From Arthrobacter sp. 131MFCol6.1 (GTDB lineage Bacteria > Actinomycetota > Actinomycetes > Actinomycetales > Micrococcaceae): DNA of 64,000 nucleotides. The stretch covers positions 433,997 to 497,996 of the forward strand of contig NZ_KB895541.1 in the NCBI RefSeq assembly GCF_000374925.1, in the 5' to 3' direction. Of the stretch, positions 38,578-48,525 are shown piece by piece; position 1 is the first letter of the stretch; each line of letters starts with the position of its first letter. The position numbers were made by a program, and so were the translations under genes. The notes under the pieces were generated by a model. It was not told the DNA's origin, did not search any database, and saw only the letters and a program-made list of their open reading frames with translations.

Positions 38578-39639
38578 ATGGTTGACACGGCAGCACAGAC
38601 TCTTCGGGCAGGGGCGCGGAACGATCTTGTGACGGAACTGCTGGGCATCTGGCTCCTCCTGGCCGTCTTCCTTGACGGCTGGGCCCACCTGCACGTTCCC
38701 GGGTTGGAAACCTTCTTCACCCCCTGGCACGCGGCACTTTATTCGGGCCTCGTGGCCACTGCCGCGTGGACGGCAAGCCTGATCTGGAGGAACCGTGAGC
38801 CCGGACGGCCATTGACCCGGTCGGTACCGGCCGGCTACCAGGGCACAGTCGTCGGATTGGTCCTGTTCGCCGTCGCAGGCGTTCTGGACCTGGCCTGGCA
38901 CGAGATCCTGGGCATCGAAGTCTCCCTCGATGCGCTGGTGAGCCCCACACACTTGCTGCTGGGGTTCAGTCTTTTCCTTATCCTCGGCACCGCTATCCGT
39001 AGTGCACGGGCCGCCAGCGGCTCAGAGGCCTTCAAATGGACGCCGCCTGCACTGTTGTCTCTTGCCCTGATGACCGGCTTGGGAGCCTTCTTCCTCATCT
39101 ACTGCTCGGCGTTCGTCCGGACCCCGCCGGCCGTCCCATATCTGCAGACGCCAATCGGCAGCCCCGGGCACACCCAGGCGGAGTTGCCCCCGGCCCTCGG
39201 ACTGGCCAGCTATTTGGTGACCACAGCGCTGATTATCGCCCCCTTCCTCTACACCTTTTCCGGAGCCCGAAGGCCGCCTTTCGGTATCGCCACCATCCTG
39301 GTCGCCGTGGTGGCGTGGCTGCCGCTGGCCATGTCGGGGCTGCGGCCGCCAGCGGTCGCCGGTGCGGCCGGTGCCACGATAATCGCGGCAGTGGCGGATG
39401 CGCTGCTCGCCCGCCGGCCGGGGCCGGGGCTGAGGCGCAGGTTGCCGGCGGTCACCGCGGTGCTCGCGGCACTCATCTGGACGGGCCAACTGGCTGGCAT
39501 CGCCCTGGCGTCATCGATTCAATGGCCCGTGTCGATGTGGCTGGGAGCCGTTGTGCTGAGTGCGGGATTGGCTGCGGCACTGGCCTTCCTCAGCTCGTGG
39601 AACACCAGGAGCGTCCCGGGGCCGGCAGCGCTGCGATGA
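38578..39639 (+). CDS. Multi-pass membrane protein of unknown function
   Basis: A 353-residue protein with about nine hydrophobic segments (LLGIWLLLAVFLDGWAH; GTVVGLVLFAVAGVLDLAWH; LLLGFSLFLILGTAI and others). His residues recur at helix ends (GWAHLH, TPWHAALY, LAWHEILG, SPTHLLLG), a pattern seen in heme- or copper-associated membrane proteins. I do not recognise a named family. ATG 38578 follows GGAGAG; GTG 38572 is too close to it. Confidence 0.75.
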   Translation: MVDTAAQTLRAGARNDLVTELLGIWLLLAVFLDGWAHLHVPGLETFFTPWHAALYSGLVATAAWTASLIWRNREPGRPLTRSVPAGYQGTVVGLVLFAVAGVLDLAWHEILGIEVSLDALVSPTHLLLGFSLFLILGTAIRSARAASGSEAFKWTPPALLSLALMTGLGAFFLIYCSAFVRTPPAVPYLQTPIGSPGHTQAELPPALGLASYLVTTALIIAPFLYTFSGARRPPFGIATILVAVVAWLPLAMSGLRPPAVAGAAGATIIAAVADALLARRPGPGLRRRLPAVTAVLAALIWTGQLAGIALASSIQWPVSMWLGAVVLSAGLAAALAFLSSWNTRSVPGPAALR

Positions 39640-39763
39640 GCGTTGAATCCCCACTGTTCGCGGCGCCCGGAGTGGGCTAATTTGGGGATAAAGGGGAGTG
39701 CCCGGCGGCCGGTTCGTTGCCGACGGAGGCGTCCGGCCTCGCCATCGAGTAAGGAAGCCCACC

Positions 39764-41758
39764 GTGGCCTACAACGTGGCCCAAAAGCTCATCGCATCCC
39801 ATCTGGTGGCCGGGGAGATGATTCCCGGCCGTGAGATCGGCCTGCATATCGATCAGACCCTCACCCAGGACGCGACCGGGACAATGGTCATGCTTGAACT
39901 GGAGGCCATTGGGCTCGACCGGGCACAAACTGAAGTCTCCGTGCAGTACGTGGACCACAACCTGTTGCAGGCTGACAGCAGGAACGCGGAGGACCATGAT
40001 TTTCTCCGCTCGGCCTGCCGCCGGTTTGGCCTGTGGTTCTCGAAGGCCGGAAACGGGGTCTCCCATCCGACGCACATGCAGCGGTTTGGTCGGCCGGGCA
40101 AAACCATGGTCGGCTCCGACAGCCATACCCCGGCCGCAGGGTCACTGGGGATGCTGGCAATCGGGGTCGGCGGCACCGAGGTAGCCCTGGCAATCGCAGG
40201 CGAGCCGCTCTACCTGAAGATGCCGGAGATCTGGGGCGTGCGGCTAACCGGCAAACTGCCACCGTGGACCAGCGCCAAGGACGTCATTCTCGAAATGCTT
40301 CGCCGGCACGGCGTGAAAGGCGGCAAGGACCGGATCATCGAGTACTACGGTCCCGGCCTCGCCACGCTGAGCGCGATGGACCGGCACGTGATTGCCAATA
40401 TGGGCGCCGAACTCGGTGCGACGAGCACGGTCTTCCCGGCCGACGACCAGGTCCGGGCCTTCCTGCGCTCCGAACAGCGCGAGGGCGACTTCACCGAACT
40501 CCTCGCCGATTCCGATGCCACCTACGACGTGACCGAAGAGATCGACCTGGCCACGATCGAGCCGCTCATCGCCCTGCCCAGCTCGCCCGGCAACGTCGTT
40601 CCGGTGCGGGAAGCCGCAGGCAGGCCGGTGGCGCAGGTCGTGATTGGGTCCTCAGCGAACCCGGGCCTGCGCGATTTCGCCATCGTCGCCGCCATCACGA
40701 AGGGGCGGCAGTGCCACCCCGGACTCTCCTTCGACGTCAACCCGAGTTCCCGGCAAATCCTGCAGGACCTCACCAAGATGGGGGCCACGTTTGATCTGAT
40801 CAGCGCCGGAGCCCGGCTGCATCAGACCGGATGCATGGGCTGCATCGGGATGGGACAGGCCCCGGCGAACGGAAGCAACAGCCTGCGCACCATGCCCCGC
40901 AACTTTCCCGGCCGTTCGGGCACGAAGGAGGACTCGGTCTACCTGTGCTCACCGGAAACGGCCGCGGCTGCCGCACTCACCGGGACTATCACCGACCCTC
41001 GGGACCTAACGGAGCTCTTCGACCTTGAGTACCCCGAGATCAAACTTCCCGAGGTGTCGAGCGTGAACGTGGCCATGTTGGAGGAACCGTTGGCGCCGGA
41101 GGAAGCCGCCAACGTGGCGCTGGTCAAGGGCGAAAACATCTCCTCGCTTCCGGTCTTTGGTCCCCTCGCCGACCGCATCGAGGCACCAGTGGCCCTGGTG
41201 GTGGGCAATGACGTGTCGACGGACGAGATTCTGCCCGCCGGTGCCCGCGTCCTGCCCTACCGCAGCAACATCCCCAAACTCGCCGAATTCACCTTCGACC
41301 AGCTCGACCCCACCTACGCCGCCCGCGCCGCACGAACCCGCGACTCGACAGGGCACATCCTGGTCGGCGGCACGAACTACGGCCAGGGATCCTCCCGCGA
41401 ACACGCAGCTATCACCCCGCGCTTCCTCGGGCTGCGCGCGGTGGTGGCCGTCTCGTTCGCGCGGATCCACTGGCAGAACCTGGCCAATTTCGGCGTCCTC
41501 GCCCTCGAGTTCACAAATGCGGCCGATCACGACCGCATTGAACAGGACGATGTGCTCGCGCTGACAGGGATACACGACGCCCTCGTCACAGGCAAGGAGA
41601 TCCTCGTGCAGAACCAGACCCGCGGCGAGGTCTACCCTGTGCGGCACAGTCTCTCCAGCCGCCAGGTGGACATGCTCCTGGCGGGTGGCCTCATCCCTTG
41701 GCTGCGGGAACGGAAAGCGCGGGAAAAGCTGCCGATCACCGCTGATGGGGATGGGTGA
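39764..41758 (+). CDS. Aconitate hydratase family protein
   Basis: A 664-residue aconitase-superfamily enzyme. The catalytic domain shows TMVGSDSHTPAAGSLGMLAIGVGG, NPSSRQIL and the iron-sulfur loop GCMGCIGMG (Cys357, Cys360). The C-terminal swivel domain shows YGQGSSREHAA and FARIHWQNLANFGVL. The usual GSCTN cysteine is Ser297 here (GSSAN), so the third ligand may be elsewhere, for example YLCSPE. GTG 39764 follows AAGGAAG. It isomerises citrate or a related tricarboxylate. The DUF3616 gene starts six bases after the stop. Confidence 0.85.
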   Translation: MAYNVAQKLIASHLVAGEMIPGREIGLHIDQTLTQDATGTMVMLELEAIGLDRAQTEVSVQYVDHNLLQADSRNAEDHDFLRSACRRFGLWFSKAGNGVSHPTHMQRFGRPGKTMVGSDSHTPAAGSLGMLAIGVGGTEVALAIAGEPLYLKMPEIWGVRLTGKLPPWTSAKDVILEMLRRHGVKGGKDRIIEYYGPGLATLSAMDRHVIANMGAELGATSTVFPADDQVRAFLRSEQREGDFTELLADSDATYDVTEEIDLATIEPLIALPSSPGNVVPVREAAGRPVAQVVIGSSANPGLRDFAIVAAITKGRQCHPGLSFDVNPSSRQILQDLTKMGATFDLISAGARLHQTGCMGCIGMGQAPANGSNSLRTMPRNFPGRSGTKEDSVYLCSPETAAAAALTGTITDPRDLTELFDLEYPEIKLPEVSSVNVAMLEEPLAPEEAANVALVKGENISSLPVFGPLADRIEAPVALVVGNDVSTDEILPAGARVLPYRSNIPKLAEFTFDQLDPTYAARAARTRDSTGHILVGGTNYGQGSSREHAAITPRFLGLRAVVAVSFARIHWQNLANFGVLALEFTNAADHDRIEQDDVLALTGIHDALVTGKEILVQNQTRGEVYPVRHSLSSRQVDMLLAGGLIPWLRERKAREKLPITADGDG

Positions 41759-41764
41759 TCCGCG

Positions 41765-42850
41765 GTGAGCGGATGGCCGCGGCCGGACGAGCCCTCCGGC
41801 GAAATCAGCCTCGTACTCGACCAGCGCAGCACCCTGGATCCGAAGGATGACCTCCGCGACGGGTTGTCCGCGGTCGCCCGGCAGGGTTCCCACCTGTGGG
41901 TCGCCAATGACGAGACGACCAGCCTCGAGCGGCTCACCCTGGAGGCCGGCGGCCAGGCCCGCACCCACCGCAGCTTCGATCTCACCCACATCCTTGAGCT
42001 GCCCGGGGACAGCGGTGAGATGGACATCGAGGGCCTCGATGTCCAGAACGACACGCTGTGGCTGGTCGGATCGCACAGCTCAGCCCGCAGACAGGTCAAG
42101 AACAACGCCACGCCCGCAGAGGCGCAGAGATCCCTGGCGACAGTGGAGGTCAGCCAGCGCCGCCGGGTGTTGGCGCGCCTTTCGACTAAGACCCTCCTCG
42201 ATCCGGACGCCAGCCCGACGGGTCAGCAGCAGCGCCCCGCCGTGCTGGGCCTCGGCCGGGGCACGGACCTGGTCGATCTCCTGGCCGATGACCCACACCT
42301 TGGCGGCTTCATCCACTCCTCGAAGACCGGCCGCCCGATTCCGGGCAAGGACAACGGCATTGACTGCGAGGGCCTCGCCGTAGCGGGCGACCGGGTCTTC
42401 ATCGGTCTGCGCGGGCCGGTGCTGCGTGGGTGGGCGATGATCATCGAGCTCCAGGTTGGTGACGGGGCCGGCCTGGAACCGCAGCCGATCGGTCCCGGGA
42501 ACCGTCGCTACCGCAAGCACTTCCTTCGCCTGCACGGTTTGGGCGTGCGGGATCTGTGCCGTCACGGCGAGGACCTGCTCGTCCTGGCCGGACCCACCAT
42601 GGAACTCGACGGGCGCGCGGCCGTGTTTCGCTGGCGGGGCGCGCTCACGTCCCATGCCGAGGCCGTCCTTGCGAAAGACGACCTGCATTGCGAATTCGAC
42701 GCGCCGTTCGGTGAGGACGAGGACCATGCCGAGGGGATCACCGTTCTCGACGACGACAGGTCGGCCTTGGTGCTGTACGGGACGCCGGCGGGCAAGCGCA
42801 AAACCGGACGCCACGCGATCAAAGCGGACGTCTTCCGCCTCAGAAACTAG
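41765..42850 (+). CDS. DUF3616 domain-containing protein
   Basis: A 361-residue protein of the DUF3616 type. Repeated beta-strand units (HLWVANDETTSLERL; LDVQNDTLWLVGSHS; GLAVAGDRVFIGLRGPV; GITVLDDDRSALVLYG) suggest a beta-propeller. There is no signal peptide. GTG 41765 follows the aconitase gene by six bases, so the two are likely co-transcribed. Function unknown. Confidence 0.8.
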   Translation: MSGWPRPDEPSGEISLVLDQRSTLDPKDDLRDGLSAVARQGSHLWVANDETTSLERLTLEAGGQARTHRSFDLTHILELPGDSGEMDIEGLDVQNDTLWLVGSHSSARRQVKNNATPAEAQRSLATVEVSQRRRVLARLSTKTLLDPDASPTGQQQRPAVLGLGRGTDLVDLLADDPHLGGFIHSSKTGRPIPGKDNGIDCEGLAVAGDRVFIGLRGPVLRGWAMIIELQVGDGAGLEPQPIGPGNRRYRKHFLRLHGLGVRDLCRHGEDLLVLAGPTMELDGRAAVFRWRGALTSHAEAVLAKDDLHCEFDAPFGEDEDHAEGITVLDDDRSALVLYGTPAGKRKTGRHAIKADVFRLRN

Positions 42851-43057
42851 GGCACCAGCGCCGCGACGGCCCCGCGGCGTTGTGGACGTTCCCATTGCGT
42901 AGTCGGCCGCGATTACCCGATAGGACTGCGAGAGACGCGACACCAGATGGGGCCCGAGGTCCGGATCCGCGCCCCACTCCTGCTCTGGCGCACACGGGCG
43001 CAGGGGGCGAGAATGGGGTCGTGCTCACCCTGATCGAACCCCACGGGAAGGACTTTC

Positions 43058-43366
43058 ATGACGCTGTATCAGCCTGAACCGGTCGAAATCTCAACGAGGA
43101 TGCGGCCGGGGGAGTGGACCGAGGAAAGCCTGGCGATGCTCGTCGCGTCATATCGCGAGCAGCTGTCGCGCATGGGGGCGGCCGCCTCCGAGATCGACAT
43201 CGTGATCGATCGCGACGACGGAGGCGGGGTCAGCGTGGTGGCGTCCTGGCTCAAGCCTGACGTGGCGCAGGAACTAACAGAGGTGACGGACGACGCCGGG
43301 CTCGTGGCGATGGATCCCGACGCCGGGTCAGTGCGGCCGGCGCACGACGATTCCGCGCCCCGATAG
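43058..43366 (+). CDS. Hypothetical protein, 102 residues
   Basis: ATG 43058 is preceded by GGAAGGA. The protein is acidic, with one amphipathic helix (ESLAMLVASYREQLSRMG) and short strands (IDIVIDRDDGGGVSVVASWL). No domain is recognised. It stands alone between the DUF3616 gene and a helical hypothetical protein. Confidence 0.55.
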   Translation: MTLYQPEPVEISTRMRPGEWTEESLAMLVASYREQLSRMGAAASEIDIVIDRDDGGGVSVVASWLKPDVAQELTEVTDDAGLVAMDPDAGSVRPAHDDSAPR

Positions 43367-43440
43367 AACTTCTGGGCCCGCCATGCCCTCCGGTAGGGTG
43401 ATGTTTCCCGAAGCAACCCTTCGATCAGAGTGGAGCATTC

Positions 43441-43956
43441 ATGGCACCGCAGATTTCCGGAAAAATCGATAAGAAATTGTTCGGGCTCTACCTCTCGGAC
43501 CACCTCGCGGGAGCCACAGCGGGGCAGGGCCGCATAGAGCGCATGGCGCGCGACTTCACGGACACTCCCTTCCACGCCGAACTTGCAGCGCTTGCCACCC
43601 AGATCAGGGAGGAGCGGGAGTACCTGCGCGGACTAGTAGGCGATTTTGGCCTGCCACGGCGAACTCCGCGGCGGGTGGCGGCGTGGGTCGCGGAGCGTGC
43701 CGGCCGACTCAAGCTCAACGGGCGGGTGGTGAGCCGCTCACCGATGACGCTGGTGCTGGAGTCCGAGGTCATGCGGTCGGCGGTGATGGGAAAACTGGGG
43801 CTGTGGCAGACGCTGCAGGACCTCTCTGGCGATCTGGGGCTGGACGGTGCCAGGTTCGACGGACTGGCCACCACGGCACGCGAGCAGATCGCCACCCTGG
43901 ACCGGGTCCATGAATACGCCCGCCGGCGGTCGTTCTACACCAACCAGGGCACCTGA
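43441..43956 (+). CDS. Hypothetical helical protein, 171 residues
   Basis: A largely alpha-helical soluble protein (LYLSDHLAGATAGQGRIERMA; FHAELAALATQIREEREYLRGL; LRLAAREQIATLDRVHEYARRR-like C-terminus). The arrangement of long helices with His and Glu resembles ferritin-like bundles, but the two E-x-x-H metal motifs are not clear. ATG 43441 follows GAGTGGAG. Function not assigned. Confidence 0.65.
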   Translation: MAPQISGKIDKKLFGLYLSDHLAGATAGQGRIERMARDFTDTPFHAELAALATQIREEREYLRGLVGDFGLPRRTPRRVAAWVAERAGRLKLNGRVVSRSPMTLVLESEVMRSAVMGKLGLWQTLQDLSGDLGLDGARFDGLATTAREQIATLDRVHEYARRRSFYTNQGT

Positions 43957-44085
43957 GCCGGCCGGGCACCTTCGGCTCGATCGTTTCGCGTCATGCCCGG
44001 CGCCTGATGTGCACTGGCGCGCGGCGGCAGCGGAGACGAGAATGGCCTCGTGCTCCCTCCTCGCCCCGGCGGGGACGGCGATACG

Positions 44086-45357
44086 ATGAACGCCGCCGCC
44101 CGAAAGATTCAGCGCATCTATCTCACGTTGACGCTGGGCAATACCCTTGCGGCCTCGTTCATCTGGGGGATCAACACCCTCTTCCTGCTCGACGCCGGAC
44201 TCAGCAACTTCGAGGCGTTTGCCGCGAATGCCTTCTTCACGGCCGGCATGGTGTTGTTCGAGGTGCCCACCGGGGTAGTTGCCGACGGTTGGGGCCGGCG
44301 CGTCTCGTTCCTGCTCGGAACCGTGACCCTCGCCGTCTCGACCTACTTCTACTACCTGCTCTGGCAGTTCTCCGCCCCGTTCTGGTGGTGGGCGGTAGTG
44401 TCGGTCCTGCTCGGCCTCGGCTTCACCTTTTTCTCCGGAGCGGTGGAGGCCTGGCTCGTCGATGCACTGCGCTTCTCGGGGTTTGAGGGCGGGATGGAAG
44501 CAGTGCTTGGACGCGGCCAGATGGTCTCCGGGGTCGCGATGCTCGCCGGCTCCGTGGCCGGCGGCGTGATCGCACAGGCCACCAATCTGGGCGTGCCGTT
44601 CCTGATGCGCGTGGGCGTGCTGCTGGCCATGTTTGCGGTGGCCTTTGGGCTCATGCGCGACGTCGGGTTCACCCCCGAACGTTCGACCCATCCCCTCCAG
44701 GCGACCCGGGCTGTACTTGCCGCCTCGATTGAGAATGGATTGAAGAATCCGCCCGTACGTTACGTGATGCTGGCCGCGCCGTTCACCTTCGGCGTCGGGA
44801 TCTATGTGTTTTACGCCCTGCAGCCGTACCTGCTTGAGCTCTATGGGGACCCCCACGCGTATTCCGTCGCGGGCCTGGCGGCGGCCATCGTGGCCGCGGC
44901 GCAGGTGCTCGGCGGCTGGATGGCTCCCCGCGTCCGGCGCCTTGTCCGCCGGCGCACCACCGTGTTGATCCTGAGCAGCGTCGTGGACATGGTGATCCTG
45001 GTGGTGCTCGGGTTCACCCACGTGTTCTGGGTGGCTCTGGTGCTGTTGGCACTCTGGGCAGTGGTGTCGTCGGCGGGCATCCCGGTGCGGCAGGCGTACC
45101 TGAACGACATGATCGCCTCGAAGCAGCGCGCCACAGTGCTCAGCTTCGATTCACTCATGGGCTCAAGCGGTGGCGTGGTGGTCCAGCCGCTTCTCGGCCG
45201 GGCGGCAGATGTGTACGGCTACGGGGCGTCGCTGGCGATAGGCGGCGTGATCGAGTTGATCGCGGTGCCGTTCCTGATGGCGAGCCGCCGGCAACGCCAC
45301 CAGGCCGATCAGTCCAACGCCCCGACCAGCACCAACACCGGAACCCAGCCGGCATAA
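44086..45357 (+). CDS. MFS transporter
   Basis: A 423-residue membrane protein with about 12 helices. The family loop between helices 2 and 3 reads VPTGVVADGWGRRVSF, and the middle of the protein has the usual charged break (RDVGFTPERSTHPLQ). The substrate cannot be inferred. ATG 44086 is preferred over an earlier GTG frame start at 44050. It has no clear operon partner. Confidence 0.85.
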   Translation: MNAAARKIQRIYLTLTLGNTLAASFIWGINTLFLLDAGLSNFEAFAANAFFTAGMVLFEVPTGVVADGWGRRVSFLLGTVTLAVSTYFYYLLWQFSAPFWWWAVVSVLLGLGFTFFSGAVEAWLVDALRFSGFEGGMEAVLGRGQMVSGVAMLAGSVAGGVIAQATNLGVPFLMRVGVLLAMFAVAFGLMRDVGFTPERSTHPLQATRAVLAASIENGLKNPPVRYVMLAAPFTFGVGIYVFYALQPYLLELYGDPHAYSVAGLAAAIVAAAQVLGGWMAPRVRRLVRRRTTVLILSSVVDMVILVVLGFTHVFWVALVLLALWAVVSSAGIPVRQAYLNDMIASKQRATVLSFDSLMGSSGGVVVQPLLGRAADVYGYGASLAIGGVIELIAVPFLMASRRQRHQADQSNAPTSTNTGTQPA

Positions 45358-45453
45358 GACGCCAGCCGGAATAACACTTCGGCCTCGCTCCTTACTTGGC
45401 GGGGCCTTCCGGGCCTACAGTGGGCGTGTAGAACCGTCGACAGGAGCGCCTCA

Positions 45454-45771
45454 GTGATTACCCTGCAGATCGAACACCAGGTCCGGGATTTTGACATGTG
45501 GCGGAGGGCTTTTGACAGCGATCCGCTGGGCCGCGCCGCGTCGGGCGTGCGGTCATTCCGGATCTCGCGCCCGCTTGACCAGCAGGATTACGTGATGCTG
45601 GAGATGGACTTCGATACGCAGGCGGCGGCGGTGGACTTCCTGGGCCGGCTGCAGAACGATACGTGGAAAACGGGTGTGACGGCGCCGGCGCTGGTCGGTG
45701 AGCCATCCACCAGAATCATCGAAACCGTCGCCATCGAGAACGTGGCAGCCCCTGAGCGCGATCTTCGGTAG
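45454..45771 (+). CDS. Hypothetical ABM-like (ferredoxin-fold) small protein
   Basis: A 105-residue protein from GTG 45454, which has AGGAG eight bases upstream. The pattern ITLQIEHQVRDFDMWRRAFDSDP, RSFRISRPLDQQDYVMLEMDF and AAAVDFLGRLQ fits the dimeric alpha/beta barrel fold of antibiotic biosynthesis monooxygenase-like proteins. The last 56 bases overlap the converging PhoD gene. Function unknown. Confidence 0.7.
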   Translation: MITLQIEHQVRDFDMWRRAFDSDPLGRAASGVRSFRISRPLDQQDYVMLEMDFDTQAAAVDFLGRLQNDTWKTGVTAPALVGEPSTRIIETVAIENVAAPERDLR

Positions 45772-47476
45772 AACGTCCGGAGCCTGCGTTTCCCTGCTGT
45801 CCCTGGACGGGGTCCTGCGCACTCCGCGGAGACACCGTGAGGGTAGCGACGCGTTCCAGCCTCGGATGCAGGTGGTCGCCGTCGTCCACCACCCCGGTCT
45901 GCCACCACAATTTCAGCCCTTCCGGTACCACCTCCAGGTAGGCCACGTTGTTTTGGAACCAGGGCCCCCGGATGCCGGACCAGTGGAACGGCGGGTCCGG
46001 CACCTTGGCCGATCGCGCGACCAAAGCGCCCACCGGCGTGGCCAGGCCGTAGGACATGATGGCCGCGAAGGACCTCATCAGCCGGGGCAACGGGTTGCGG
46101 ATGGGGGAGCAGACGGCCTGCAGGATCCGGCTGCCCGAGGCACGGTCCACCTCCGCAACGTAGGAGTAGTGGACGTCCCCGGAGAGGAAGGTGATTGTTT
46201 CCGGCGCCGGGCCGCGATTGCCGTCGGCGACCTCGATGGCCATGGCCGCCAGTTCCCGGAAGCTGTTTTGGAACGCGCCCCAGTGTTCAAGGTCCAGCGC
46301 CTGGCGCAGCTTCTCGCCGGCCCAGGCGGCACGGTTTCCCCACGCACCTTCAGAGACCGCCTCATTCCACGACTCGACGTAGTGCAAGCCCATCGGCAAC
46401 AGGAAGGGCAGGGACGTCGCCACGAGCAGGTGGCGGAAGCCGCCTTGCATCCGGTCATCCAGCCAGGCCATTTCCGCCGCATCAACCAGCGCCCGGTCGT
46501 CCGGCGTCAGGTCCCGGGCTGCGCGGGAGTCAACCACGATCAGCCGGGAGTCGCCGAAGTCGCGGCAGTAGCTCCACCGATAGGATTTCGGGTCCCGATC
46601 AGCCCGCTCCGCGAAACTGTCCAGCTCGGCGCCCACATCGACCTCATCCTCGCCTGTGTGCCCGGTGATCCGCTGCCAAACGGCATCCTCCGCCCGTTCC
46701 TGCGGTGACTGGTTCCCCAGATGCTGGTAGACCCAGTACGAGGCCAGCCCCGCGACGATCCGCCCATGCCACCAAGAGGTCGCCTCCATCTTCTTCTTCC
46801 AGCTCAGCGAGGTATTCCAGTCGTCGCGGATGTCGTGGTCATCGAAGATCATGGCGCTGGGCAGGGTGGACAACAACCACCGGTTCGCGGGGTCTGACCA
46901 GGCCAGGAAGTACAGGTGGGCGTACTCCTCGTAGTCCTTGAGCTCTTCGCCGGGGGGTGCCTTGATGTCGCGCCGGGTGCGGATGAACTCCTGCATCTGC
47001 TCGCTGGTCAAGTCGGCGTACACCTGGTCCCCAAGGAAGGCCAACAGATCCGGCCACGGCAGGTCTGTGCCGGAGGCCATCTTCAGTGCGTAGGCGCGCA
47101 GTGAGTCGACGCCGTGGGTCCGGTTGCCGGATGCATCGTGCGGGACGCTGGTCCTGCACGAGCCGTACGCCATCCGCAGCGGCTTGCCGGTGGCCAGGGT
47201 AGCGATCATGGACGGCGGAAACCCCGACGAGGGGTCGGGCCAGACCTGCGTTCCGTTGACATCGAGGGCGTACGGCGTAACCGTGCCCGGCTCCAGTCCG
47301 TCCAATTCCACCAGCGCGTAGTGGTGGCCGTGAACTGCAAACGTGCGGGCCTCCCAGTCCCGGCCTCCGGCGCGGATGGAAACCCGGGCAGCGGCTTGGG
47401 TCTCCACCCAGACACTCGCCGACGTCTCATCCACGTACCGCATCATGGGGCCGAGCACCAAGGCAGAGGTGGTCAT
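45716..47476 (-). CDS. PhoD-family alkaline phosphatase/metallophosphoesterase
   Basis: A 586-residue PhoD-like protein. An N-terminal fibronectin-like domain (residues ~1-100) is followed by the metal centre: AYGSCRTS, DLLAFLGDQVYAD, MIFDDHDIRDDWN, and late SGDVHYSY. These give the usual Asp, His and Cys positions for calcium and iron. No signal peptide is present, unlike secreted PhoD, so it probably acts inside the cell. The C-terminal ~40 residues are basic. It converges on the small ABM-like gene with a 56-base overlap. Confidence 0.88.
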   Translation of the reverse strand: MTTSALVLGPMMRYVDETSASVWVETQAAARVSIRAGGRDWEARTFAVHGHHYALVELDGLEPGTVTPYALDVNGTQVWPDPSSGFPPSMIATLATGKPLRMAYGSCRTSVPHDASGNRTHGVDSLRAYALKMASGTDLPWPDLLAFLGDQVYADLTSEQMQEFIRTRRDIKAPPGEELKDYEEYAHLYFLAWSDPANRWLLSTLPSAMIFDDHDIRDDWNTSLSWKKKMEATSWWHGRIVAGLASYWVYQHLGNQSPQERAEDAVWQRITGHTGEDEVDVGAELDSFAERADRDPKSYRWSYCRDFGDSRLIVVDSRAARDLTPDDRALVDAAEMAWLDDRMQGGFRHLLVATSLPFLLPMGLHYVESWNEAVSEGAWGNRAAWAGEKLRQALDLEHWGAFQNSFRELAAMAIEVADGNRGPAPETITFLSGDVHYSYVAEVDRASGSRILQAVCSPIRNPLPRLMRSFAAIMSYGLATPVGALVARSAKVPDPPFHWSGIRGPWFQNNVAYLEVVPEGLKLWWQTGVVDDGDHLHPRLERVATLTVSPRSAQDPVQGQQGNAGSGRSTEDRAQGLPRSRWRRFR

Positions 47477-47547
47477 GAACTAGTTGTACCCGCTCCGGCC
47501 GGTTGCGGCCATGGCGTCAGGAAAGTCCAAGCGGAGAGTTAGCAGCG

Positions 47548-48327
47548 TCATTGCCCCCGGCGTGGTTCCTTGGGTGCCCCTCCAGCATCCGGGCCGCTGC
47601 CGGATTCGCCCGGTCCCTGGGCCAGCTGGTCATGGAGCCGGTTGATCTGGGCCACGAGGCGGGCGCGTTCCTCGCTGCCAATGCCGTCGCCCGTTCTCTT
47701 ACGCAGTCTGGTTGCTGCGCTCACACTTTCAACGAGCCAGGAGGACACCACCGCGGTGACCATGCTCAGGACTGCAAACCCGCCGACCATCAGGGTGGCC
47801 GCAGCCCACCGGCCAGGAACGGTGACGGGGTAATAATCGCCATAACCAATCGTTGTGATGGTGACAATCGCCCACCACAACGAGTCACCCATCGAGGTGA
47901 TGTTCGCGTTCGGCGCGCCCTTTTCGAAATTGAAGACGCTCAAGGCGACTGTGTAGAGCAGGAGGATCGCGGAGACAATGACGTAGGCCAGGACGCGGGT
48001 CCTGATGGCGGTGCCCGGGGCCCGTTCCATGACGCGGCGCAAGGTGAACGGACGCAGGAGCCGCAATGGCCGCGCTACCGGAAGCACCACCATCAGCAGG
48101 TCCAACGGATGGCGGACGAACCACCGGCCCCGTTGGGGCGCCAGGAGCAACTTCACAATATAGTCGACGCCGAAGGCGACCCACGTTGACCCCACGACGA
48201 TTCCGAGGAGGTCGGCGTAGGGCTGCGGCGGTTCGACAATGACCAGGACGGAGTAGGCCGCCAGAAAGATAAAAGCCGCACCGACGAGGGGCCACTCGGA
48301 ATACTTCTGCCAGGTTTCTTGCCTCAT
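47548..48327 (-). CDS. Ion channel (potassium channel family)
   Basis: A 259-residue six-helix channel with S4-like arginines (VARPLRLLRPFTLRRVMER) and the selectivity filter TTIGYGDYYPV. The C-terminal cytosolic region (ERARLVAQINRLHDQL) is a short coiled coil. It resembles the channel at 18.5-19.3 kb in length and plan; the two may be old paralogs. It acts in the plasma membrane. Its start lies 198 bases from the divergent aquaporin gene. Confidence 0.86.
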   Translation of the reverse strand: MRQETWQKYSEWPLVGAAFIFLAAYSVLVIVEPPQPYADLLGIVVGSTWVAFGVDYIVKLLLAPQRGRWFVRHPLDLLMVVLPVARPLRLLRPFTLRRVMERAPGTAIRTRVLAYVIVSAILLLYTVALSVFNFEKGAPNANITSMGDSLWWAIVTITTIGYGDYYPVTVPGRWAAATLMVGGFAVLSMVTAVVSSWLVESVSAATRLRKRTGDGIGSEERARLVAQINRLHDQLAQGPGESGSGPDAGGAPKEPRRGQ

Positions 48328-48525
48328 GGCTGAATGCTAGGACTTTGACCCGCGGATGTCCTTACGAAATTGCCATACTGTCCCTAAGCCAGCCACCAAT
48401 GGGCAGCGAGCCACCCGCGCAGCGCTGACAACCGTCGCCGGTAGCGGTACATTGGCCTTCTGAGGTGGCAGACCGAGGCTGGGTACGGCAGACCACATGG
48501 CCAGTACCTGCGGAGGCGGAGAGCC

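Noticed and set aside
45716..45771. Possible frame error where the ABM-like and PhoD genes overlap by 56 bases
   Set aside because: Both proteins end in plausible tails and no better frame ending is available, so a simple convergent overlap is the easier reading.
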